Position numbers and translations under genes: made by a program. From NCBI GenBank assembly GCA_016934735.1, contig JAFGSG010000059.1:1-35970 (forward strand): a DNA stretch of 35,970 nt. The letters are read 5' to 3'. Shown here piece by piece: positions 7,675 to 16,791 of the stretch (position 1 is the stretch's first letter; every line of letters starts with the position of its first letter). Under the pieces are notes generated by a model. That model was not told where the DNA came from, did not search any database, and worked only from the letters and a program-made list of their open reading frames with translations. The stretch is from Spirochaetota bacterium. Lineage in GTDB: Bacteria; Spirochaetota; UBA4802; JAFGDQ01.

Positions 7675-8604
7675 CTATATCTTTACAAATCCGATTCCCG
7701 GGCCAGATTTTACATACAGGCTGTCCTTTGCCTCGTAAATATCGCCATCCATTTGATAAAAGAATTTGCCTGGACAAATTATTTTTAATTCAGACACAAC
7801 ATTATCATAATGATCCGGATGCTTAATGGAAATCCCTCTGCGGATCTTGTTGAAGTTCAGCAACAACTCGGCGGGTTTCATCCCTGTGGCAATGAGATGG
7901 AAGGCGTTTTTCTTTTCATATGCGCGCGGAGTCAGTGTAAAGCCGATCATGAGATTCGCTATCGTTGCCGAGAATATTGCTAAGATATCCCTGAACCATA
8001 ATTCTTTTCCATCAGCAAATACTTTAATATTCATTCTGCTGAATATCCCTTTGTCTTTACTTTTAAACAACACTTGCCGGATTGCCATAATAATCACCTT
8101 GACCGCTTTCATCCTGCTTTTATTACCGCCCTTGTTGAATTCGTAAATAAAATTTGTAGTAAATCCTAGCCCGAATAAAAAGCAAAGCATATCGTGAACT
8201 TTCATTGTATTTCTGTATACAATTTGAATTTTATTTTTATTGCGTATAGCCGTAATTAACTTTTTTAAAAGTTCCTCGCCTTTTCCCTTAAGATTATAAG
8301 ATCTTGCGATAAAATTCATTGATCCGTCCCTGAGTATAAGAATATTCGGGAGTTTGCTCTTCTTATATATTGCAGTAAACTTCGAAAGTACCAGATGAAT
8401 TGAGCCGTCTCCGCCCGATATTGCGAGATAAGATATATTTTGTTTCTTAAAGTCTTTTGCTGCATTAACTATGTCATCCGCGTTTTGCGTTAACCTGATA
8501 TCAACCAAATCCCCTCCGATCTTTTTATAAAAATCAACCGGATCGGTTTTCATTTTTTTTATTTTTTTTGAATGCGGATTAATAATAATTCCTATCTTTG
8601 CCAT
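7675..8604 (-). CDS. Diacylglycerol/sphingosine kinase-family lipid kinase
   Basis: A 309-residue protein of the DAGK catalytic-domain family (YegS/DgkB/BmrU type), which transfers phosphate from ATP to a lipid hydroxyl at the inner membrane. The N-terminal IGIIINPHSKK strand-loop, the nucleotide-binding SGGDGS motif (63-68) and the following LRDGSMNFIA segment (canonical PxGTxN-FA) are all in place. The C-terminal beta-sandwich ends with a FYQMDGDIYEA segment, as in the family. In place of the usual Pro-Leu-Gly-Thr the sequence has Leu-Arg-Asp-Gly-Ser, a mild deviation that may reflect an unusual lipid. Substrate cannot be assigned. Confidence 0.85.
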   Translation of the reverse strand: MAKIGIIINPHSKKIKKMKTDPVDFYKKIGGDLVDIRLTQNADDIVNAAKDFKKQNISYLAISGGDGSIHLVLSKFTAIYKKSKLPNILILRDGSMNFIARSYNLKGKGEELLKKLITAIRNKNKIQIVYRNTMKVHDMLCFLFGLGFTTNFIYEFNKGGNKSRMKAVKVIIMAIRQVLFKSKDKGIFSRMNIKVFADGKELWFRDILAIFSATIANLMIGFTLTPRAYEKKNAFHLIATGMKPAELLLNFNKIRRGISIKHPDHYDNVVSELKIICPGKFFYQMDGDIYEAKDSLYVKSGPGIGFVKI

Positions 8605-8761
8605 GATTAATTCCGAAAATTAATTAATAATGAAATTTTGAATAATTCTAAGTATCCTGTCCATTAATAAATAATAAAATATACGGAAAAATATTTTTGT
8701 TGATTTATTTTGTAACTTTATTTAAATTTGCTCTTTATTTTAACCAACAGAAGCGGCTAAT

Positions 8762-9439
8762 ATGGAATGTGTAATCTTTTTGAAATTCTTTCTGCTCATT
8801 ATCATAGGTCTGATAATGGGTTTTCTCTCATCTATCCCGGTCGGCGGTGTTCAGCTTGAAGTTGCAAAAAAAGCAATAAACGGGCATCTGGCTCCCGCTA
8901 TAGCTATCGCGATAGGCTCGGCAACTTCGGATTTTATTTACGGCGTATTGACTATTTACGGACTCGGCGGATTTCTTTTTCATAAGGAATTCAGGATAGG
9001 CCTGTACATACTTGGAATAGTTGTCCTTCTGTTTTTATTTTTCCGTTCATTAAATGAGTATAGAAGCGGGGCAGTCCATTATGAGAAACGCCTTGTTTAT
9101 AAAAAAAGAATGTCTTTTTTTACAGGCTTCACGATTGCAATAACAAACCCGGGCATGATAATCTGGTGGATCATAGGCTTTAAAATATTTCTCGATTTTA
9201 ACCTTTTTGAAACTATCACCCCGCTTATTAAAATGATCTTTATTGTATCCGGTTGTATCGGATTGTCAGGTTACTTAATTTTTATTGCCACTATCCTGAA
9301 TAAAATGCAGCAATCCGTTTCAAAGAAATTTTTAAAAAGGATGAATATATGTCTGCTGGTTTTACTCGGTATTTTAATAACTTATTTTATTGTTAAACTT
9401 ATTTCCCTGATATTTAACTATCACACTGTTTTACCGTGA
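8762..9439 (+). CDS. LysE/RhtB-type exporter
   Basis: A 225-residue inner-membrane protein with six predicted helices. The N-terminal helix carries GFLSSIPVGGVQLEVAKKAI, matching the LysE-family G-x-x-x-x-x-PGP-x-x pattern although the PGP is here PVG, and the second helix has AIAIGSATSDFIYG, the typical small-residue/acidic motif. The central NPGMIIWW segment matches the family's conserved NPK/NPG region. Members export amino acids or related metabolites by proton exchange. It ends 6 bp from the convergent lpxI gene. The substrate is unknown, and the altered PGP argues against a confident amino-acid assignment. Confidence 0.75.
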   Translation: MECVIFLKFFLLIIIGLIMGFLSSIPVGGVQLEVAKKAINGHLAPAIAIAIGSATSDFIYGVLTIYGLGGFLFHKEFRIGLYILGIVVLLFLFFRSLNEYRSGAVHYEKRLVYKKRMSFFTGFTIAITNPGMIIWWIIGFKIFLDFNLFETITPLIKMIFIVSGCIGLSGYLIFIATILNKMQQSVSKKFLKRMNICLLVLLGILITYFIVKLISLIFNYHTVLP

Positions 9440-9445
9440 TTGCAT

Positions 9446-10249
9446 TTAAATGCCGATTATGGAAATATTTTTTGAATCCGCATAGTTTTTCACTTTCTCA
9501 ACATCAATAATAAATATGCTGTCCGCTTCCAGCGCAAGCGATGAACATTCGCTTTCGGATAATACTTCAAGCGTATCCAAACCGACAGCAGGTATATCGA
9601 ATCTCTTGTCCTGATTTGCTCGTGCTGCTTTACATACGACAGTGCCTGTTTTCCCAAGCAAAGCACCGCGACTGATTGCTGCATTTGTACCCTCAACTGC
9701 TTCAACAGCTGTAATGACTTTGTTCTTAACCACAATTGTCTGTCCGATATCCATTGAAGCAAGCTTCTTTGCGTATTCAATGCCGTAATCAGCATCCTGC
9801 ATTTCCTGTTTTGAAGGTTTTTTTCTGGTAATCACTCCTTTTTGGACAATCATATCTTTAAGATAAAAATCCTGAGGTTGAATTTCTATACTGATTTTTT
9901 TTAATTCCTTTTCAATAATACTGAATATGGACATATCGTTGCCGTCTTTAATCTCTCTTAACAATTGAAAAGCTTTTAAGTCAAAACCCCTTCGTTCAAG
10001 AAAAGCTCTTTTATCTATTTTACCAAGCATTAATATTTTATTTATATTATTTTTCTTCAGGAGATTGATTATATTTTTTATTTTTCCGGGAGCGGATTCA
10101 AAAACAATGTTTCTGATAAAATCAAATCGTTCTGTTTCCCCCTGCAGTACAATTATAAGGGATAAAATCCCTTTCTTCAAAAGTCTTTCCGCCAGTATAA
10201 CGGGCAATATCCCTTCGCCTGCTATTAATGCTGTTCTATCGTTAATCAT
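9446..10249 (-). CDS. lpxI: UDP-2,3-diacylglucosamine pyrophosphatase LpxI
   Basis: A 267-residue LpxI-family (formerly DUF1009) enzyme that hydrolyses UDP-2,3-diacylglucosamine to lipid X and UMP in lipid A synthesis, replacing LpxH. The N-terminal domain begins with AGEGILPVILAERLLKKG. The C-terminal catalytic domain has the conserved run ADYGIEYAKKLASMDIGQ, AVEAVEGTNAAISRGA and the acidic QDKRFDIPAVG segment. Its ATG overlaps the stop of the upstream DUF1577/PilZ-like gene in an ATGA, so the two are translationally coupled. Presence of lpxI plus kdsA shows an LPS-making outer membrane. No other lpx gene is in the window. Confidence 0.92.
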   Translation of the reverse strand: MINDRTALIAGEGILPVILAERLLKKGILSLIIVLQGETERFDFIRNIVFESAPGKIKNIINLLKKNNINKILMLGKIDKRAFLERRGFDLKAFQLLREIKDGNDMSIFSIIEKELKKISIEIQPQDFYLKDMIVQKGVITRKKPSKQEMQDADYGIEYAKKLASMDIGQTIVVKNKVITAVEAVEGTNAAISRGALLGKTGTVVCKAARANQDKRFDIPAVGLDTLEVLSESECSSLALEADSIFIIDVEKVKNYADSKNISIIGI

Positions 10250-11448
10250 TTATCTACAGAACGCGGCGGCTGTTTTAAAATTTTTTTCCTCTGCTGGAGA
10301 AGCTGATCTTTGTAGCTTTTTATAATAGGGTCAAGGAAGGAATAATATCTTTTCATTTCGTCTTTTCTGGATGAGTGCCCTGCGAACACGACTCCTACAA
10401 AAATATTTCCTTCATCGTCCTGGAACATATTTTTTATTTCGCAGTAAATTGTGACAGGCGCCTGCAATTTAAAGACAATATTAAAAAGAAAGCCTTTGGT
10501 AGTCTGAAAATATTTTTTAAGATTTTCATCAGTTATGTAAAGTTTGGCTCCTGATCTGCTTAAGTTGACAATCTGCTGATTGGTCTGAACATAGACAGTG
10601 TTGGCATCTTTAATCCTGTTGACAAGCTTTATCAGAAGACCTTTCAGTAAAGAAACATCTTCCATTGTCAGTATTTTTGATTTTGAAACAGCCTGAACAT
10701 GCGCGAACGGTATCTGGGCGCCTGCGTCTGTAATGTATATTACAGGCGCGATAATAATGGATTTATACCCTTTTTCATTATATCTCATTATATGATCATG
10801 AAGCCGGTCGCCGAATAATTCCTGAATATCTATTATTTCCTCACCGGCACTCTTGAACGTGCCGGGGTTGCCTATATCTTCAATAAAAAATATTTTTTTT
10901 GTTTTTTTTATATTATCAAGAATAGGATCATCCTGGCTGAAAACATCGACCCTAAAGATGTCGCTGAAATTATAATTCTCGCTATGAAATTGATCGAGTA
11001 GTACTTTTATGGTTGTAGGTATCTTGTAATTTGAAATATCAATCGCGTGTTTGGATACAATAAAGTTGGATGCCATCACCTGCTCGGGATTGACCTTCAA
11101 ACGTAGTTCTTTTCTTACATCAGCAGCTCTTTGAAATTTTTTAATAACGCATCTGAAAAAACCAGGCCCTTTTGTCTCCGCTACTTCAAAAATAATCTCA
11201 AAATATCTGTCCAGAAGCCCGTAAACAGTTATTTTATTGTTTTCTGGCTGAAAATTAGGGTCAGTAACTATATCAATGCTTTTATCATCTAAAATATTGC
11301 TGATCTGAACAACTGTTTTCTGAATGTCATACTTTACATGTAATGTAAGATTATTTATATTCTGTTGAAAAAGTTCTATTATTTTATCTAAAGAATCAAT
11401 AATTTCAAATTTGCGATCAGTTTTTTTCAGTTCAACGAATTGGGTCAT
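10246..11448 (-). CDS. DUF1577/PilZ-like protein
   Basis: A 400-residue cytoplasmic protein whose overall layout resembles the DUF1577 proteins of Leptospira. An N-terminal YcgR-like part (about 1-150) contains RAADVRKELRLKV and ends at an NFIV segment. A middle region (150-270) is of unknown type. A C-terminal PilZ-like barrel (about 285-385) has the NLSRSGAKL motif that matches N-x-S-x-x-G. The RxxxR half of the c-di-GMP site is not clear in front of it, so binding of c-di-GMP is uncertain. The gene is coupled to lpxI by an ATGA overlap, hinting at a link between second-messenger signalling and the outer membrane. Family assignment is from pattern memory. Confidence 0.65.
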   Translation of the reverse strand: MTQFVELKKTDRKFEIIDSLDKIIELFQQNINNLTLHVKYDIQKTVVQISNILDDKSIDIVTDPNFQPENNKITVYGLLDRYFEIIFEVAETKGPGFFRCVIKKFQRAADVRKELRLKVNPEQVMASNFIVSKHAIDISNYKIPTTIKVLLDQFHSENYNFSDIFRVDVFSQDDPILDNIKKTKKIFFIEDIGNPGTFKSAGEEIIDIQELFGDRLHDHIMRYNEKGYKSIIIAPVIYITDAGAQIPFAHVQAVSKSKILTMEDVSLLKGLLIKLVNRIKDANTVYVQTNQQIVNLSRSGAKLYITDENLKKYFQTTKGFLFNIVFKLQAPVTIYCEIKNMFQDDEGNIFVGVVFAGHSSRKDEMKRYYSFLDPIIKSYKDQLLQQRKKILKQPPRSVDK

Positions 11449-11551
11449 TGACTGCCTTCCCGTAATGACATTTTTTATTCCTGAACAATCCGTCAGTTAA
11501 TTGTTATATTTTATATTATCATTAAAATATAATCACATAACTTTTTCATTC

Positions 11552-14500
11552 TTAATTAAAATTTTTCAAGGATAATTGTTCTTTGGTTAAATTATCGGTA
11601 AAATGCTGTTCTTTTTTTATATTGTTTAAATATATGCTGATAATTCTGTTCACATCGCTCTCGCCGTCGTAAAATAAATTTATCACAGGTTTATTATAAT
11701 CTCTTTGAATATTATGAAATATTGAAGTGGTTATGTTGCCGGGCATGCACCCGAAAGGAGCGCAGTTCACAACCATGTTTGCTCCGTCTTCGAGAAAAAC
11801 GATAGTTCTTCCGATTGTAAGTATAACTTCGCCCTCAAACTCAACAGGCACATACCGCCTGCCTGCTTCAAGAACTCTCTCAATTGGAGGTTCTGTCCTG
11901 TCCGGAATATATTCCTGCAGAGCATGTTCAAAAGCATGCATCCTGTTTATCATGTAGCTTGTTTTAATATTTACGCCAAGTTTTTTCAGCAGACCGGGAT
12001 TGTCTATCCGGTTAAAGTATCTTTCCATCCATGCAGTATAAATGACCCATTCGGACATTGGGGACAGCCATGCTTCACCACCGCCTGCTTCTATATGCTG
12101 GATGACATTATTGTTGCAGAATAAATTTGATCTTACATAAATTTCGCCTACGATCCCCACCAGCGGCCTATTGCCCGATTCAACCGGAATACCTGACAGC
12201 TTGGTTAAGGCTTGTCCCGTCATTTTTATAAGATTACCTTTTTTTTCAATACCTGACTCCACTTCAGAAATTATCTCTTCGGCCAGGATATCCGTTTTGC
12301 CTTTATTTCTTTCATACGGCCGAATACTGTAAACGCATTTTGACAGGATATCGCTTGCCATGATTATATCAAGAAGATAACGCGTAAGGCCTCCGCCCAT
12401 GCCCATATATGAATTCGCAGAGGATGGCGAAAAGATTTCCGCGTCACCCATGCTGTTTTTCATAAGTATACTTTTATGAAGAATAGAATACTGGCCGAAC
12501 CTGCACGGCCCCTCTGCAGTAGGCATAAAAAGTGCATGCTTTGACGGATTCGCTTTTGTCTCCTTTAGTTTTTTAAGAAAGCCGCCGATTGTAACGCATG
12601 CCGGAAGGCATTCGCTTCCTCTTGTATTGTTTTTCCCGAGTTCAAAAGCCGTGTTATCCTCAATCGGCAAAGCCTCAGCATCAAAACCGTATGCACGGAA
12701 CGCTGCGGCAAAAAATCTTGGCGCTATTTCAAACATGGGAGGAAACCATATCTTTTTATCATTTGCCTTCCATGATTTACTGAAACTTTCTACAGCTTCA
12801 TCAGGGGCGGTTTTTTTTCTTTTCTTTTCCAGAATTACATCCATAAAAGCTTCTATCCTGGTAAGGTAACCTGTTTCAGATCCATGCTCATCAAGCTCAA
12901 TGATCAGATAAGGCTTGCCGCGCATAATGTCTTCAAATCTGCTTAGAATAAAAGAATCAGGTCCGCAGGAAAAATTTGTAAAATAAACAGGAAAAATATT
13001 ATTATAATCTTTTATTTTTTTTGAAATACTCAGTATTTTTTCGCCATAATTCCAGTACATATGCGGTATTCCGGACTTATTCTCATCAGGATTGATAAGA
13101 CAATCATAGGGAAAAACAATAATATCATTAATATTTAATCTTTCAGTCAGTCCAAGATTTATAATCTTATCAAATAAATTATAAGGTCTTCCAATGCAGA
13201 TTATGCCAATCTTATGCTGGTTTTTCAGCTCCTGCAGCAGTTTGAGACCATATTCATATTTATCTTTCAAATATTTATTATGCTGAGCAAGAGCATTATT
13301 ATATGCCGTCGAAATATCCTGCCTTGACAGATCAAACCGTTTGAAGTTTCCATAAAGTTCATTAATTATAACTTCCGGCTTCTGCCTGAAGTCTATACTC
13401 GGAGAAATGATTTCTTTATTTAAATTCATCGTTTCCCTGGCTACTGAAGGATAGGTTATAACATAGGGACAGAGCATACGCGGCATACCGTTATCCTGCT
13501 TTTTTTCACTCAGGGTTGCCGGATAAAACAAAATGTCGGTGTCTTCATCTTCAGCAAGTTCTTTCACATGAGCAAGGCTGAGTTTGACAGGAAAACAGAA
13601 CTCGGACTTTGAAAGACGGACAGCTTTTTCCTTTAAACTCCTGTTCGATTTACCTGACAATGTTATTTCAAAGCCAAGATTTTTAAGAAAGGAATCCCAT
13701 AAAACAATATGGCTGTACATTGAAAGAACATAAGGGATGCCGACCTTAATTTTTTCTTTTAAACTTAAATGATTTTTAACAGCCGTATTTTTAATAAAAG
13801 CATTAATAATATCGGAATTGCCCTTGAAATGATCACGGGACGAAGTTCGTTTCTTCTCCTCAATGGTTTCCTTGCCGCACATAAATCCCCAGTACTCCCT
13901 AATTCCGCTGCCAAGCCTGACTTCAGTAATTGTACATAAATTTGCGCATTTATCGCATTTACTGTATTTAAGTTCGATCTTTTGATCGAATATATCCATT
14001 CCCCTGAACTTCGGTCTTCCATCCGTCCTGTCCAGAGAAATAAGGGCTGCACCCAATGCCCCCATTACATGGCAGAAAGGCGACACGACAATTTCCCTCT
14101 GCAGAAGAGATTCCAACGCTGCGACAATACCTTTGTTGCGGGCAGTGGCGCCCTGAAAGAATATCTTTTCCCCCGTTACAGGCCTTGTACCTACAACGCG
14201 GTTAAGATAATTTTTTGCAATTGAATTGATAACACCTGCCAGCACTTCTTCCCTTGAAAATCCTTCCCGTAAAAGTTTGTTTATGTCCTGTTCCATAAAT
14301 ACAGTACATCTGTCCGATGTATGCGGAGTCCTTAACCCAAGCACAAGATCGCCTATTTCCCTGATATCAAATCCGAGCCTTTGAACCTGCTCTTCAATAA
14401 ATGAGCCTGTGCCTGCAGCGCAGACAAAGTTCATATTGCAATCCACAACGTTTCCATTCTGCGCCCTAATGTACTTGGAATCCTGGCCGCCTATCTCAAA

Positions 14501-15718
14501 AATAGTTTCAATAGAAGGAGTAAAAAACACCGCACCTTTAAAGTGAGCTGTTATCTCATTAATAATAGAGTCTGCACCAATTACTTTTCCCACTAGCTTT
14601 CTGCCTGATCCTGTAGTCCCTGTACTTACTATGTGTAATTTTTTACTGCCGGCGATTGCATTAAGCTCAGTAAATAATTTTCCTGTTGCTTCAATCGGAT
14701 TTCCATTTGTTCTTCCATATATATCAATTAAAACATCGCGCTTTTCAGCATCTACTACAACAAGTTTGGTGCTTGTAGAGCCAATATCAATTCCTATGGA
14801 TACAGGCAGATTATCAGATAATTCACTCTGAATTCTTATTTCAAGATTATTTGAACAATATTCTTTCTTTGCTGTAAAATTTACCGGTTTGGAATATTTT
14901 ATTTCAAGTTTCTTCAGTTCCACTTTTTTATCTTTTTCGTTCCGGAATACAACCGGTCTTTTACAGCTATTGCCGTTTAATATAACAGAACCGATAGCTG
15001 AAAAAAAATGTCCGTTATCGCTAAATACAGGATTTTTTACGGTCTCCTTGATCCACATTCTTACAAGCGGATTAAGGAACAGACCGCCGCAGAAAAGAAT
15101 ATCTTCTGAAGGGATGCTGCCTTTAAACACAGACTGAAGCATAGTCGCGCATACGCCTCTGCATAAACCCGACCACATCTCTTCTTTGGAATAGCCTTCC
15201 TGCTGTCTGTGTATAAGGTCCGATTTCGCAAATACAGCACAGCGCGTGGCAATGTCAGGAGCTTGTTTGATGAACGGTATTGATGCGATATCTTCATAGG
15301 TAAAACTCATCCTGTGCATCTGCTCATCAAGAAACGAACCAGTGCCTGCAGCGCACAGAGAATTTTCGCTGTAAGCCTTGAAATTTCCGACCTTGTCGAG
15401 TTCAATTAGTTTTATTGAACCCGATCCCACATTAACTATATATCTGCATTTATTTTTTAAATAATGTAAACTTTCAATTATGGCGGATATTTCGTCAGCT
15501 GTTTCTGACTTATCAAAAATATTTGCAAGCAGTCCCGCATGCGCTCCTGAAAAGACAATCCTCTCAACATTCAGGAATTCATCTTTGCTCAAAAGGCAAA
15601 CAATCTCTTTTTCAGGATCACCGAAATGCTGGCAATATGTATGCGGTACAATTGATCCGCTCTTATCTGTATTAACAATCTTTAAAAATTTTGTCCCTGC
15701 ATCGACTCCTATCTGCAT
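11552..15718 (-). CDS. Double BcrAD/BadFG activase fused to 2-hydroxyacyl-CoA dehydratase-like domains
   Basis: This 1388-residue protein belongs to the giant CoA-substrate-specific activase family. Two ASKHA ATPase domains (about 1-255 and 305-570) each hold a CAAGTGSF motif and a second Cys (C122/C160 and C433/C471), the residues that in HgdC-type activases bind a shared [4Fe-4S] cluster. Only the second has a normal GIDIGSTSTK phosphate loop and FEIGGQDSKYI; the first has GVDAGTKFLK and VGSGSIKLI. A Cys cluster near 590, a DUF2229-like region (about 650-780) and a HgdB-like C-terminus with several conserved Cys follow. Family members are thought to couple ATP hydrolysis to low-potential electron transfer; the substrate of the giant form is unknown. 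I prefer the ATG at 15718 to a GTG two codons upstream because it begins the first strand. Confidence 0.88.
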   Translation of the reverse strand: MQIGVDAGTKFLKIVNTDKSGSIVPHTYCQHFGDPEKEIVCLLSKDEFLNVERIVFSGAHAGLLANIFDKSETADEISAIIESLHYLKNKCRYIVNVGSGSIKLIELDKVGNFKAYSENSLCAAGTGSFLDEQMHRMSFTYEDIASIPFIKQAPDIATRCAVFAKSDLIHRQQEGYSKEEMWSGLCRGVCATMLQSVFKGSIPSEDILFCGGLFLNPLVRMWIKETVKNPVFSDNGHFFSAIGSVILNGNSCKRPVVFRNEKDKKVELKKLEIKYSKPVNFTAKKEYCSNNLEIRIQSELSDNLPVSIGIDIGSTSTKLVVVDAEKRDVLIDIYGRTNGNPIEATGKLFTELNAIAGSKKLHIVSTGTTGSGRKLVGKVIGADSIINEITAHFKGAVFFTPSIETIFEIGGQDSKYIRAQNGNVVDCNMNFVCAAGTGSFIEEQVQRLGFDIREIGDLVLGLRTPHTSDRCTVFMEQDINKLLREGFSREEVLAGVINSIAKNYLNRVVGTRPVTGEKIFFQGATARNKGIVAALESLLQREIVVSPFCHVMGALGAALISLDRTDGRPKFRGMDIFDQKIELKYSKCDKCANLCTITEVRLGSGIREYWGFMCGKETIEEKKRTSSRDHFKGNSDIINAFIKNTAVKNHLSLKEKIKVGIPYVLSMYSHIVLWDSFLKNLGFEITLSGKSNRSLKEKAVRLSKSEFCFPVKLSLAHVKELAEDEDTDILFYPATLSEKKQDNGMPRMLCPYVITYPSVARETMNLNKEIISPSIDFRQKPEVIINELYGNFKRFDLSRQDISTAYNNALAQHNKYLKDKYEYGLKLLQELKNQHKIGIICIGRPYNLFDKIINLGLTERLNINDIIVFPYDCLINPDENKSGIPHMYWNYGEKILSISKKIKDYNNIFPVYFTNFSCGPDSFILSRFEDIMRGKPYLIIELDEHGSETGYLTRIEAFMDVILEKKRKKTAPDEAVESFSKSWKANDKKIWFPPMFEIAPRFFAAAFRAYGFDAEALPIEDNTAFELGKNNTRGSECLPACVTIGGFLKKLKETKANPSKHALFMPTAEGPCRFGQYSILHKSILMKNSMGDAEIFSPSSANSYMGMGGGLTRYLLDIIMASDILSKCVYSIRPYERNKGKTDILAEEIISEVESGIEKKGNLIKMTGQALTKLSGIPVESGNRPLVGIVGEIYVRSNLFCNNNVIQHIEAGGGEAWLSPMSEWVIYTAWMERYFNRIDNPGLLKKLGVNIKTSYMINRMHAFEHALQEYIPDRTEPPIERVLEAGRRYVPVEFEGEVILTIGRTIVFLEDGANMVVNCAPFGCMPGNITTSIFHNIQRDYNKPVINLFYDGESDVNRIISIYLNNIKKEQHFTDNLTKEQLSLKNFN

Positions 15719-15862
15719 AATCACTTACCCGAGAAAAATTTTTTTTATAAATACTTTTTAAACCTGAATAAATAATATTAACTCAATTATTTAGCAAAAT
15801 GATAAGTTGGATAATCTACCGTTTTTTGGAGAGAAAGTAAATAAAAATTTTTTATGAGGGAA

Positions 15863-16111
15863 TTAATCCTGTTTTTTATCTTTTTTTAAAAAATTTGAAA
15901 AACTCTTTAAATCTTCAGGTTTAAATTTAGAACTTAATGCTGCTATATTTTCCAGTTGTATTTCTTCATATACTTCTTTTCTGTGTACAGCAATTTTTCT
16001 GGGTGCCTTAATACCTAATTTGACCTGGTCATTCTTGATTTCAATGATAATTACTTCGATTTCATCACCTATCATAATGCTTTCGTTAAACTTTCTTGCC
16101 AATACAAGCAT
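15863..16111 (-). CDS. csrA: Carbon storage regulator CsrA
   Basis: An 82-residue CsrA, a dimeric RNA-binding protein that blocks translation at GGA-containing leaders, classically that of flagellin in flagellated bacteria with FliW. The core [16 protein letters not shown], the [13 protein letters not shown] run with RNA-contacting R44, and the helix EVYEEIQ are intact. The C-terminal extension after residue 55 is longer than in E. coli, as is common where FliW is the antagonist, since FliW binds the extended helix. Its AAAGGA ribosome binding site overlaps the fliW stop codon (4-bp gap), so the two are co-translated. Confidence 0.96.
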   Translation of the reverse strand: MLVLARKFNESIMIGDEIEVIIIEIKNDQVKLGIKAPRKIAVHRKEVYEEIQLENIAALSSKFKPEDLKSFSNFLKKDKKQD

Positions 16112-16115
16112 ATAA

Positions 16116-16574
16116 TTATCCTTTACTTTGACCTAGATTTTTCATCTCATCAAGTATTTTATGTTTAACGCTGTATTTATCGCTTAGAGAAATGACCTGC
16201 CTTCCAAGTCTTTTCTTTGTATTTATTATAATCGGGCCCTGAAGGTTGGCGGTCATATCCGCCGGGTTTGCCGGGATTGTTACGATCGCGAAAACAAGCA
16301 GAGACTCATCCTCTTCCGCTTCAACAGCTTCAAAATCACTCTGCGAGATCGCAAGTTCATAATCGAGCATAAAAAAATCCGGCTGTATAATAATAAAAGC
16401 GAGATCGGGTTCTGTATAAGCCTGCATCCACTTAAAAGGAGAATTTTCGTCAGAATCAAGAATTACAAACTTTTTAATAAAGTCAAAACCCAGTATGCCG
16501 TCCGGAAAATCGATGATCTGTTTTTTATCGACCTCCATCTCCCCAAAAGGTTTTGTGTGAATAAAAATTCCCAA
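16116..16574 (-). CDS. fliW: Flagellar assembly factor FliW
   Basis: A 152-residue FliW, which binds CsrA or flagellin and so links flagellin export to flagellin translation. The start is TTG: a strong GGAGG (16582-16586) lies 7 bases before it and no in-frame ATG is well placed. Typical segments are [36 protein letters not shown] and the LQGPIIIN block. The pair fliW-csrA is at the head of its own minus-strand transcript here, not next to flgKL or flagellin genes. TTG starts reduce initiation, which may set the FliW:CsrA ratio. Confidence 0.95.
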   Translation of the reverse strand: MGIFIHTKPFGEMEVDKKQIIDFPDGILGFDFIKKFVILDSDENSPFKWMQAYTEPDLAFIIIQPDFFMLDYELAISQSDFEAVEAEEDESLLVFAIVTIPANPADMTANLQGPIIINTKKRLGRQVISLSDKYSVKHKILDEMKNLGQSKG

Positions 16575-16581
16575 ATCCTTT

Positions 16582-16657
16582 CCTCCCCTTTAGATATCAG
16601 AAAAATTTTTCCGAATGTTAATGTGTCCGATTTTAGATATAATAAAATATTAAGCAA
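16582..16657 (-). promoter_or_regulatory. fliW-csrA promoter and ribosome binding site
   Basis: Reading the minus strand, TTGCTT (16657-16652), 16 bases, TAAAAT (16635-16630) give a sigma-70-like promoter, followed by a GGGGAGG ribosome binding site that fixes the TTG start of fliW. No sigma-28-type flagellar box was seen. Confidence 0.45.
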
Positions 16658-16791
16658 ACATAATTTTAAACACCCGTTTTTTTTATATGCAGATAATTTT
16701 CAATCCGGGCGTAATAAAAAAATAATAGACATAGTTAAAAAATTCATTTAATATTTATTAGGATATAATTAATACGGAGTTTTAATATTAA

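Noticed and set aside
11727-15761. Several plus-strand ORFs of 60-95 codons opposite the giant activase gene
   Set aside because: All are internal antisense readings without ribosome binding sites or recognisable domains.
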